NCBI GenBank assembly: GCA_964017185.1
Contig: OZ024869.1
Span: forward strand, 63,626,931-63,690,930
From: Rugalucina vietnamica
Taxonomy: Eukaryota; Mollusca; Bivalvia; Lucinida; Lucinidae
Length of the DNA stretch: 64,000 nucleotides
Direction of reading: 5' to 3'
In this document: positions 54,093-64,000 of the stretch, piece after piece
Numbering within the stretch: the stretch's first letter is position 1
Layout of the letters: every line of letters begins with the position of its first letter
Notes under the pieces: model-generated
The model's input: the letters and a program-made list of their open reading frames with translations, nothing else
Told to the model about the DNA's origin: nothing
Database searches by the model: none
Made by a program: the position numbers and the translations under genes

Positions 54093-54691
54093 CCTGTGTT
54101 TTCTGACAGTAATTGATTTGACAAGACCAATTTCATTGCCAATTTAATGGCTAATAGCAGTTTGTTAATTCAAATTAGAAAATTTGGTTGTTTTGGTTTT
54201 TATTATTATGTACCTGTTGCATTGTGATTCACATTTTGTGTTTGTTTCTATTTCATTTTCTGTTGAAAAGAATGAGTGCTTAATGCTCAGAATTAAGGGT
54301 CCCTTTATTGGTATCGGAAAAAATCATAGCATAATGACACAATATCAGTTTCTTTCTTGACAGGCTTAACTTAATATAATCTGACAGCTTTGAGCATTAA
54401 TTATTTTTACAACATAATTGAAATCCAGTTTACCAGTACCATTTTACACATTTTCAAGTCCGACTCACCAAAACCTTAGCTAGGGTTTAGTAATAACCAA
54501 AAAAAAAAAAAAAGGTTTCATCGATACTAGATGGAACTCGCTTTGGTAAGATCTTTTTTCAGAGCTCGGATATGAGCGTGCAAAATAATGTTGAATAGTT
54601 ATATGTTAGGCATAGGGGGTGCCACAATAAGATTGCACAGCCATTCCCAAGCACCAGCTCTAACAAACACAGCAAAATCACAAATAATCGA

Positions 54692-54887
54692 GGGGGCGCG
54701 GTGGCTCAGTGGTAGAGCGTCGGATCGAGAGACCCGGGTTCGAATCCCACGACCGCCGTATAGTGTCCTTGAGCAAGACTCTTTCAGCTCCCTAAAGTAC
54801 TGGTCACCTACCCAAGAAGCGGTGGCTCTGTCCCAACATGACTGAAATATTGTTGACCGGGACGTTAAACAACAAACCAACCAACCA
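54692..54887 (+). mobile_element. Intact tRNA-derived SINE with 12-bp target duplication
   Basis: The tRNA head has A box TGGCTCAGTGG and B box GGTTCGAATCCC. A conserved body (GTGTCCTTGAGCAAGACTCT, AACATGACTGAAATATTG, GGGACGTTAAACAAC) follows, with a (CCAA)n tail. ACAAATAATCGA flanks both ends (54680-54691 and 54888-54899), which marks a fairly recent retroposition into MIOS intron 5 (downstream of coding exon 5). Confidence 0.9.
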
Positions 54888-55104
54888 ACAAATAATCGAT
54901 ATAGGTCTACGAATATAATATTCAGAATATGACTTAACTGAGAAAGCAATTAAAAGCAATAAAACCTACAATGTATAAAATTAATTTGACAGCTTATCAG
55001 CAAAGCCAGCACCTTCGGAGATAAATATGCTGTAATGCTACAATAATGTCCAGACAGCCTGCTCAGTCTCAGTAAATGGATTTTCTTAAGACATTTATGC
55101 AAAC

Positions 55105-55700
55105 CCAGATCAGATGTTACACAATGCAACCCATAGTGCAAACCCAGATCACATGTTACACAGTGCAAACCTAGATCATATGTTACACAGTGCAAAGCTG
55201 CACGGTGCAAACCGAAATCAGATGTTGCACAGTGCCAACCCAGATCAGGTGTTGCACAGAGCAAACGCAGGCCAGATGTTGCAAAGTGCAAACCCACATC
55301 ACGTTACACAGTGCAAACACTGATCAGATATTACACAGTGCAAACCAAGATCAGCTATTGCTCAGTGCCAGTCAGGTCAAATGTTGCACAGTGCAAATCC
55401 AGATCAGATGTTACACAGTGCAAACTCAGATCAGATATTACACAGTGCAAACCAAGATCAGATGTTGCACAGTGCCAGTCAGATCAAATGTTGCACAGTG
55501 AAACCCAGATCAGATGTTACACAGTGAAAACCCAGATCATATGTTGCAAAGTGCAAATCCAGATCAGATGTTGCACAGTGCAAACCCGGATAGTGCGAAC
55601 CCAGATAAGATTTTACACAGTGCAATCTGAGATCATATGCCGCACAGTACAAACCCAGATAAGATAATGCACAGTGCAAACCTTGATCAGATCTTGCAGA
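55105..55700 (+). repeat. About 27-bp minisatellite, over 20 copies
   Basis: The consensus combines CCAGATCAGATGTT and ACACAGTGCAAA. Spacing is usually 25-27 bp, with TTACACAG or TTGCACAG variants. ORFs on both strands across it are repeat artefacts. Confidence 0.9.
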
Positions 55701-55769
55701 ACAGGATCTGCACAATTTATTGGCAATAATTCTATTACACCAAAGTTGATCACGAGATACCAGTATTTA

Positions 55770-56301
55770 TGTTTTATGGAGAACTAATGAGAACCCACAA
55801 CATATGCTTAATGGAGAACTAAGTAGCCACAAATAGTTTTCACACTTTTCGTGAAAAAGAGAAATACCCACAATATGTATTTTAGGATTTATCATTAGAG
55901 TTACCAACAACAACATTTTTATGGAGAACTGATAAGTGAAGATAACTAATAAGTACCCACAGATAGATTCCTGCAAATTAACAACCCATTCTTCTTATGG
56001 AAAAATGATACGTAATCACAACGTATATATCTATTGTGAATGTTTCAGTAACTAATACCTACAACCTAATTAGAACTTAAAACGTAATAACTACTCACAA
56101 CATGTTTCCACAACTTTTTCTTAGGGAGAACAATTAATTACCAACAAATAAATACCCACAGCATATTTTTATGGAGAAATGTTGTGACAACAATATATAT
56201 ATTTATCATCATGTTATTTATATTTATCATGAAACCGGTCAGCCATACGAAATAAAAAAATTGTGCATTCTAAAGAACTTTTTAATATATATATATATAT
56301 A
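55770..56301. repeat. Degenerate repeat around TACCCACAACATATTTTTAT
   Basis: Loosely repeated pieces such as ATGGAGAACTAATAAG and CCCACAACATAT recur here, and again after the tRNA-like array at about 62870-62930. The array therefore appears to have been inserted into, or to have expanded within, this older repeat. Confidence 0.5.
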
Positions 56302-56379
56302 ACGAAAAATAGTAACCTATCAGACGGGTTATGCAGGGAAATCGCCTCTAAACCTGAGCTATGATAACTCCTTTTTAAA

Positions 56380-56492
56380 GGAGCGTAGTAGCGCAGTCGG
56401 TAGAGGGGATGGCCCTGTATAGCTAGGCGCCGAAGCCGAAGTCTGCGGGTTCGAAACCTACCTTCGCCAATTTAGTACATCTTTATTTCTCT

Positions 56493-56534
<42 letters not shown>

Positions 56535-59500
56535 ATAAAAGTATAAAGACGAGTGTGCTTGCACAACGAAAAATAGTAACCTATCAGACGGGTTATGCAG
56601 GGAAATCTCCTCTAAACCTGAGCTATGATAACTCCTTTTTTTAAGGAGCGTAGTAGCGCAGTCGGTAGAGGGGATGGCCCTGTATAGCTAGGCGCCGAAG
56701 CCGAAGTCTGCGGGTTCGAAACCTACCATCGCCAATTTAGTACATCTTTATTTCTCTACTTTATAATTTTTCCGATGTACTTGTATCAGAAATGATCTTG
56801 GTAGGAATAGCTGTTGAAGTTTGTATATCTTTGATATGAAAATATTATTTCCAAGCTTTGGCATCCTATCCATAGGATCCAGTTATTCCATGTATATAGA
56901 CGAGTGTGCTTGCACAACGAAAAATAGTAACCTATCAGACGGGTTATGCAGGGAAATCTCCTCTAAACCTGAGCTATGATAACTCCTTTTTTTAAGGAGC
57001 GTAGTAGCGCAGTCGGTAGAGGGGATGGCCCTGTATAGCTAGGCGCCGAAGCCGAAGTCTGCGGGTTCGAAACCTACCATCGCCAATTTAGTACATCTTT
57101 ATTTCTCTACTTTATAATTTTTCCGATGTACTTGTATCAGAAATGATCTTGGTAGGAATAGCTGTTGAAGTTTGTATATCTTTGATATGAAAATATTATT
57201 TCCAAGCTTTGGCATCCTATCCATAGGATCCAGTTATTCCATGTATATAGACGAGTGTGCTTGCACAACGAAAAATAGTAACCTATCAGACGGGTTATGC
57301 AGGGAAATCTCCTCTAAACCTGAGCTATGATAACTCCTTTTTTTAAGGAGCGTAGTAGCGCAGTCGGTAGAGGGGATGGCCCTGTATAGCTAGGCGCCGA
57401 AGCCGAAGTCTGCGGGTTCGAAACCTACCATCGCCAATTTAGTACATCTTTATTTCTCTACTTTATAATTTTTCCGATGTACTTGTATCAGAAATGATCT
57501 TGGTAGGAATAGCTGTTGAAGTTTGTATATCTTTGATATGAAAATATTATTTCCAAGCTTTGGCATCCTATCCATAGGATCCAGTTATTCCATGTATATA
57601 GACGAGTGTGCTTGCACAACGAAAAATAGTAACCTATCAGACGGGTTATGCAGGGAAATCTCCTCTAAACCTGAGCTATGATAACTCCTTTTTTTAAGGA
57701 GCGTAGTAGCGCAGTCGGTAGAGGGGATGGCCCTGTATAGCTAGGCGCCGAAGCCGAAGTCTGCGGGTTCGAAACCTACCATCGCCAATTTAGTACATCT
57801 TTATTTCTCTACTTTATAATTTTTCCGATGTACTTGTATCAGAAATGATCTTGGTAGGAATAGCTGTTGAAGTTTGTATATCTTTGATATGAAAATATTA
57901 TTTCCAAGCTTTGGCATCCTATCCATAGGATCCAGTTATTCCATGTATATAGACGAGTGTGCTTGCACAACGAAAAATAGTAACCTATCAGACGGGTTAT
58001 GCAGGGAAATCTCCTCTAAACCTGAGCTATGATAACTCCTTTTTTTAAGGAGCGTAGTAGCGCAGTCGGTAGAGGGGATGGCCCTGTATAGCTAGGCGCC
58101 GAAGCCGAAGTCTGCGGGTTCGAAACCTACCATCGCCAATTTAGTACATCTTTATTTCTCTACTTTATAATTTTTCCGATGTACTTGTATCAGAAATGAT
58201 CTTGGTAGGAATAGCTGTTGAAGTTTGTATATCTTTGATATGAAAATATTATTTCCAAGCTTTGGCATCCTATCCATAGGATCCAGTTATTCCATGTATA
58301 TAGACGAGTGTGCTTGCACAACGAAAAATAGTAACCTATCAGACGGGTTATGCAGGGAAATCTCCTCTAAACCTGAGCTATGATAACTCCTTTTTTTAAG
58401 GAGCGTAGTAGCGCAGTCGGTAGAGGGGATGGCCCTGTATAGCTAGGCGCCGAAGCCGAAGTCTGCGGGTTCGAAACCTACCATCGCCAATTTAGTACAT
58501 CTTTATTTCTCTACTTTATAATTTTTCCGATGTACTTGTATCAGAAATGATCTTGGTAGGAATAGCTGTTGAAGTTTGTATATCTTTGATATGAAAATAT
58601 TATTTCCAAGCTTTGGCATCCTATCCATAGGATCCAGTTATTCCATGTATATAGACGAGTGTGCTTGCACAACGAAAAATAGTAACCTATCAGACGGGTT
58701 ATGCAGGGAAATCTCCTCTAAACCTGAGCTATGATAACTCCTTTTTTTAAGGAGCGTAGTAGCGCAGTCGGTAGAGGGGATGGCCCTGTATAGCTAGGCG
58801 CCGAAGCCGAAGTCTGCGGGTTCGAAACCTACCATCGCCAATTTAGTACATCTTTATTTCTCTACTTTATAATTTTTCCGATGTACTTGTATCAGAAATG
58901 ATCTTGGTAGGAATAGCTGTTGAAGTTTGTATATCTTTGATATGAAAATATTATTTCCAAGCTTTGGCATCCTATCCATAGGATCCAGTTATTCCATGTA
59001 TATAGACGAGTGTGCTTGCACAACGAAAAATAGTAACCTATCAGACGGGTTATGCAGGGAAATCTCCTCTAAACCTGAGCTATGATAACTCCTTTTTTTA
59101 AGGAGCGTAGTAGCGCAGTCGGTAGAGGGGATGGCCCTGTATAGCTAGGCGCCGAAGCCGAAGTCTGCGGGTTCGAAACCTACCATCGCCAATTTAGTAC
59201 ATCTTTATTTCTCTACTTTATAATTTTTCCGATGTACTTGTATCAGAAATGATCTTGGTAGGAATAGCTGTTGAAGTTTGTATATCTTTGATATGAAAAT
59301 ATTATTTCCAAGCTTTGGCATCCTATCCATAGGATCCAGTTATTCCATGTATATAGACGAGTGTGCTTGCACAACGAAAAATAGTAACCTATCAGACGGG
59401 TTATGCAGGGAAATCTCCTCTAAACCTGAGCTATGATAACTCCTTTTTTTAAGGAGCGTAGTAGCGCAGTCGGTAGAGGGGATGGCCCTGTATAGCTAGG

Positions 59501-62500
59501 CGCCGAAGCCGAAGTCTGCGGGTTCGAAACCTACCATCGCCAATTTAGTACATCTTTATTTCTCTACTTTATAATTTTTCCGATGTACTTGTATCAGAAA
59601 TGATCTTGGTAGGAATAGCTGTTGAAGTTTGTATATCTTTGATATGAAAATATTATTTCCAAGCTTTGGCATCCTATCCATAGGATCCAGTTATTCCATG
59701 TATATAGACGAGTGTGCTTGCACAACGAAAAATAGTAACCTATCAGACGGGTTATGCAGGGAAATCTCCTCTAAACCTGAGCTATGATAACTCCTTTTTT
59801 TAAGGAGCGTAGTAGCGCAGTCGGTAGAGGGGATGGCCCTGTATAGCTAGGCGCCGAAGCCGAAGTCTGCGGGTTCGAAACCTACCATCGCCAATTTAGT
59901 ACATCTTTATTTCTCTACTTTATAATTTTTCCGATGTACTTGTATCAGAAATGATCTTGGTAGGAATAGCTGTTGAAGTTTGTATATCTTTGATATGAAA
60001 ATATTATTTCCAAGCTTTGGCATCCTATCCATAGGATCCAGTTATTCCATGTATATAGACGAGTGTGCTTGCACAACGAAAAATAGTAACCTATCAGACG
60101 GGTTATGCAGGGAAATCTCCTCTAAACCTGAGCTATGATAACTCCTTTTTTTAAGGAGCGTAGTAGCGCAGTCGGTAGAGGGGATGGCCCTGTATAGCTA
60201 GGCGCCGAAGCCGAAGTCTGCGGGTTCGAAACCTACCATCGCCAATTTAGTACATCTTTATTTCTCTACTTTATAATTTTTCCGATGTACTTGTATCAGA
60301 AATGATCTTGGTAGGAATAGCTGTTGAAGTTTGTATATCTTTGATATGAAAATATTATTTCCAAGCTTTGGCATCCTATCCATAGGATCCAGTTATTCCA
60401 TGTATATAGACGAGTGTGCTTGCACAACGAAAAATAGTAACCTATCAGACGGGTTATGCAGGGAAATCTCCTCTAAACCTGAGCTATGATAACTCCTTTT
60501 TTTAAGGAGCGTAGTAGCGCAGTCGGTAGAGGGGATGGCCCTGTATAGCTAGGCGCCGAAGCCGAAGTCTGCGGGTTCGAAACCTACCATCGCCAATTTA
60601 GTACATCTTTATTTCTCTACTTTATAATTTTTCCGATGTACTTGTATCAGAAATGATCTTGGTAGGAATAGCTGTTGAAGTTTGTATATCTTTGATATGA
60701 AAATATTATTTCCAAGCTTTGGCATCCTATCCATAGGATCCAGTTATTCCATGTATATAGACGAGTGTGCTTGCACAACGAAAAATAGTAACCTATCAGA
60801 CGGGTTATGCAGGGAAATCTCCTCTAAACCTGAGCTATGATAACTCCTTTTTTTAAGGAGCGTAGTAGCGCAGTCGGTAGAGGGGATGGCCCTGTATAGC
60901 TAGGCGCCGAAGCCGAAGTCTGCGGGTTCGAAACCTACCATCGCCAATTTAGTACATCTTTATTTCTCTACTTTATAATTTTTCCGATGTACTTGTATCA
61001 GAAATGATCTTGGTAGGAATAGCTGTTGAAGTTTGTATATCTTTGATATGAAAATATTATTTCCAAGCTTTGGCATCCTATCCATAGGATCCAGTTATTC
61101 CATGTATATAGACGAGTGTGCTTGCACAACGAAAAATAGTAACCTATCAGACGGGTTATGCAGGGAAATCTCCTCTAAACCTGAGCTATGATAACTCCTT
61201 TTTTTAAGGAGCGTAGTAGCGCAGTCGGTAGAGGGGATGGCCCTGTATAGCTAGGCGCCGAAGCCGAAGTCTGCGGGTTCGAAACCTACCATCGCCAATT
61301 TAGTACATCTTTATTTCTCTACTTTATAATTTTTCCGATGTACTTGTATCAGAAATGATCTTGGTAGGAATAGCTGTTGAAGTTTGTATATCTTTGATAT
61401 GAAAATATTATTTCCAAGCTTTGGCATCCTATCCATAGGATCCAGTTATTCCATGTATATAGACGAGTGTGCTTGCACAACGAAAAATAGTAACCTATCA
61501 GACGGGTTATGCAGGGAAATCTCCTCTAAACCTGAGCTATGATAACTCCTTTTTTTAAGGAGCGTAGTAGCGCAGTCGGTAGAGGGGATGGCCCTGTATA
61601 GCTAGGCGCCGAAGCCGAAGTCTGCGGGTTCGAAACCTACCATCGCCAATTTAGTACATCTTTATTTCTCTACTTTATAATTTTTCCGATGTACTTGTAT
61701 CAGAAATGATCTTGGTAGGAATAGCTGTTGAAGTTTGTATATCTTTGATATGAAAATATTATTTCCAAGCTTTGGCATCCTATCCATAGGATCCAGTTAT
61801 TCCATGTATATAGACGAGTGTGCTTGCACAACGAAAAATAGTAACCTATCAGACGGGTTATGCAGGGAAATCTCCTCTAAACCTGAGCTATGATAACTCC
61901 TTTTTTTAAGGAGCGTAGTAGCGCAGTCGGTAGAGGGGATGGCCCTGTATAGCTAGGCGCCGAAGCCGAAGTCTGCGGGTTCGAAACCTACCATCGCCAA
62001 TTTAGTACATCTTTATTTCTCTACTTTATAATTTTTCCGATGTACTTGTATCAGAAATGATCTTGGTAGGAATAGCTGTTGAAGTTTGTATATCTTTGAT
62101 ATGAAAATATTATTTCCAAGCTTTGGCATCCTATCCATAGGATCCAGTTATTCCATGTATATAGACGAGTGTGCTTGCACAACGAAAAATAGTAACCTAT
62201 CAGACGGGTTATGCAGGGAAATCTCCTCTAAACCTGAGCTATGATAACTCCTTTTTTTAAGGAGCGTAGTAGCGCAGTCGGTAGAGGGGATGGCCCTGTA
62301 TAGCTAGGCGCCGAAGCCGAAGTCTGCGGGTTCGAAACCTACCATCGCCAATTTAGTACATCTTTATTTCTCTACTTTATAATTTTTCCGATGTACTTGT
62401 ATCAGAAATGATCTTGGTAGGAATAGCTGTTGAAGTTTGTATATCTTTGATATGAAAATATTATTTCCAAGCTTTGGCATCCTATCCATAGGATCCAGTT

Positions 62501-62701
62501 ATTCCATGTATATAGACGAGTGTGCTTGCACAACGAAAAATAGTAACCTATCAGACGGGTTATGCAGGGAAATCTCCTCTAAACCTGAGCTATGATAACT
62601 CCTTTTTTTAAGGAGCGTAGTAGCGCAGTCGGTAGAGGGGATGGCCCTGTATAGCTAGGCGCCGAAGCCGAAGTCTGCGGGTTCGAAACCTACCATCGCC
62701 A
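56380..62701 (+). ncRNA. tRNA-like cores with Pol III A and B boxes (19 copies, possible transcripts)
   Basis: 90-nt cores start at 56380, 56645 and then every 351 bp to 62612. Each has an A-box match TAGCGCAGTCGG and a B-box match GGTTCGAAACC about 55 bp apart, ending in CGCCA. The cloverleaf is poor: D-stem mismatches, an acceptor with at least two mismatches, and a T stem with C-A and G-T pairs. A degenerate class-II-like tRNA relic is more likely than a working tRNA. A T5 run about 40 bp downstream (ATAATTTTTCC) could terminate Pol III. Transcription is not shown. Confidence 0.5.
56494..56532 (+). repeat. (TA)n microsatellite between first and second array copies
   Basis: About 18 TA units directly after CTCTACTT, followed by AAGTATAAAAGTATAAAGAC. 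Confidence 0.9.
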
Positions 62702-62724
62702 ATTTAGTACATCTTTATTTCTCT

Positions 62725-62727
<3 letters not shown>

Positions 62728-62820
<93 letters not shown>
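62728..62820 (+). repeat. (TA)n microsatellite at the right end of the array
   Basis: About 46 TA units following CTCTACTT of the last copy. Confidence 0.95.
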
Positions 62821-62823
<3 letters not shown>

Positions 62824-63453
62824 AACTAACAATTACCAATAATAAATACCATAATGGGAAAGTAATCAGTATCAACTAATTGGTACCCACAATATAACTT
62901 TTATGGAGAACTAATAAGAACCCGTAGCTTCACCAAACATTATCTACCTTTAACAGTATTGTATATTGTATAAAGTTAACATTTGTCTAGAAATACGTGA
63001 TGCCATTAATTATAGTTTTAAAGCAAACACTAAAAAGTGACCTGCTTAACTGGGGTTAATGATTTATTTGACAGGTTCACAGCATCATATCAGATAAACA
63101 GAAACTGCTAGCAAGTGATTTTCTGTACAATTTTCACAAAGGTGGATAGCAGGAAAAAAAGACAGCTAGGTTATTAGTCTACTAAATCTTACGCAACATA
63201 AAACACATATTCCAAATAACATTAAGTAATGAATAAGTTAAACGGTGGGGGCTTAAGGAAATTCCTTTGCTGTTAACAAACATCACCCCAGGTTCAGGTG
63301 CAACACTTAGGACAGTTGCAAAGTATTATCAAGGAGACATTAAATACACTGCAATAAACACTATAATGAAACAATAAAGATGGTTCAAAACATTCGTTAT
63401 TCCAGAGGCGTTATTTACAGTCACTGTCCTCGTAATTACTCTGTTGTAAGTAC
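62821..63453. other. Sequence after the array, no gene recognised
   Basis: The first 110 bp continue the degenerate repeat seen before the array. The rest is AT-rich. A splice-like segment at 63076-63141 was considered and rejected as a MIOS exon. Confidence 0.5.
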
Positions 63454-64000
63454 TACAGGACCAATGGTCCTACTAACGTTCACCTGACACCTGTGCCGAA
63501 GAGGTTTCAGAGAAGATATTTGAAAATAATGTTTATATAAATGGACATGGCCCTAAAGCATGGGCAGATACCCCTTGGGAACAAACTGTTTTAAAAGAAA
63601 ATATACTGTTTGTCAATTTGATCATTTACTCCCATTACATGACTTTCTAACAATTTTCCCCATTCAATTGCATAGGATACCAAAGTTCAGCTTGCCGTAA
63701 AATAGGTCAAGGCCAACTTAGTCATCATTTATACAAACTTTGTTAAGCTAGAGATCCTAATGCTGCATCCCAACTTTCAATATTACAGGACTTTTGGTTC
63801 TGGAGAAGATTTTTTTTTTTTTTACTATATGTATGGGTGTGGCAGCCATCTTGGTCATGTAACCCGGAGCATTTATACAATTTTATCCCCCTTCCCATTG
63901 AGGCCTATTATTAAATTTGGCTTTGACTGGTCAAGCGGTATCAGAGAAGATGTTTGAAAACAATGGTTAAATAGGTCTTGGACAACCGACGGTCATCATT
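63454..64000 (-). mobile_element. AGCTCACCTGAG-family element, 3' end, cut by window edge
   Basis: In reverse orientation it shows the terminal hairpin AGGACCAATGGTCCT (about 63458), CACCTGA, and units with AGCCATCTTGGTCATGT, AATTTGGCTTTGAC and TCAGAGAAGAT. These are inverse matches to the element at 14192-16603. Confidence 0.7.

Larger units (their letters stand above)
56302..62730 (+). repeat. 351-bp tandem array carrying 19 tRNA-like cores
   Basis: Units repeat every 351 bp (GACGAGTGTGCTTGCACAAC at 56548, 56899, 57250, 57601 and on to 62515). By eye the full units are nearly or fully identical. Each has AACCTATCAGACGGGTTATG, a CTCCTT-AAGGAG hairpin with a T-run, the tRNA-like core, and about 150 bp of spacer. 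The first partial copy and the last copy end in CTCTACTTTA followed by (TA)n rather than the spacer. The first copy differs at a few bases (ATCGCC, CCTTCGCC). No ORF is maintained. Confidence 0.97.

Noticed and set aside
55105..55700. Coding repeats such as TVQTQIR
   Set aside because: The frame is an artefact of a 25-27-bp minisatellite and drifts with unit length.
56380..56469. Functional tRNA gene
   Set aside because: D stem, acceptor and T stem have several mismatches and no clear anticodon stem forms. It is better seen as a tRNA-derived core with Pol III boxes.
56302..62730. CRISPR-like regular array
   Set aside because: The whole 351-bp unit repeats, spacers are not unique, no cas genes exist and the DNA is eukaryotic.
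63076..63141. Next MIOS exon (acceptor TTTGACAG, donor GTGGAT)
   Set aside because: The translation has no WD40 or MIOS resemblance and the donor is weak.

Overview
The window is eukaryotic nuclear DNA from a mollusc, most likely a heterodont bivalve (clam-like). This rests on spliced genes with GT-AG introns, AT-rich DNA, no bacterial gene structure, and dense repeats of bivalve type: tRNA-derived SINEs, many small inverted-repeat elements, and tandem-cored elements with CGTCCGTC leaders. The species cannot be named from the sequence alone.

Two protein genes are supported, both on the + strand. The first is the 3' and larger part of a SMARCD/BAF60 gene (SWI/SNF chromatin-remodelling subunit), with twelve exons between 4584 and 24150. 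Every exon joins in frame and encodes a highly conserved protein that ends in the family's usual C-terminus; only the N-terminal exon(s) are missing. The second is the 5' end of MIOS (GATOR2 subunit, amino-acid signalling to mTORC1 at the lysosome), with five coding exons between 44812 and 52554. The rest of MIOS must lie beyond the right edge.

Almost everything else is repeat. 1-4583: a tandem-cored element flanked by 18-bp direct repeats, with a TTAA-type MITE inside it. 4584-24150: SMARCD introns carrying a LINE fragment, MITEs, a 59-bp minisatellite that duplicates the end of an exon with its splice donor 18 more times, and two oppositely oriented copies of one large element flanking a single 153-nt exon. 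24151-34850: SINEs, MITEs and a 90-bp tandem array. 34851-42462: a nested transposon, with outer inverted arms of about 1 kb, a LINE fragment in the left arm, and a 4.7-kb inner inverted-repeat element carrying nine copies of a 14-bp motif. 42463-55700: MIOS and its repeat-filled introns. 56302-62730: nineteen copies of a tRNA-like sequence, most in an apparently near-identical 351-bp tandem array. 63454 to the end: another tandem-cored element cut by the window.

The observations most worth following are: (1) the 351-bp tRNA-like array, each unit with Pol III A-box and B-box matches; (2) the splice-donor minisatellite in SMARCD; (3) the inverted repeats around one SMARCD exon; (4) seven element families that share one architecture (terminal hairpin, CGTC-type leader, tandem core, inverted far end) that fits Helentron-associated elements; (5) the nested 7.6-kb transposon and its repeated motif; and (6) inverted pairs of ERR/NR5A-type sites repeated in a MIOS intron. 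Sequence identities and copy relations were judged by eye; no alignment or search was run.
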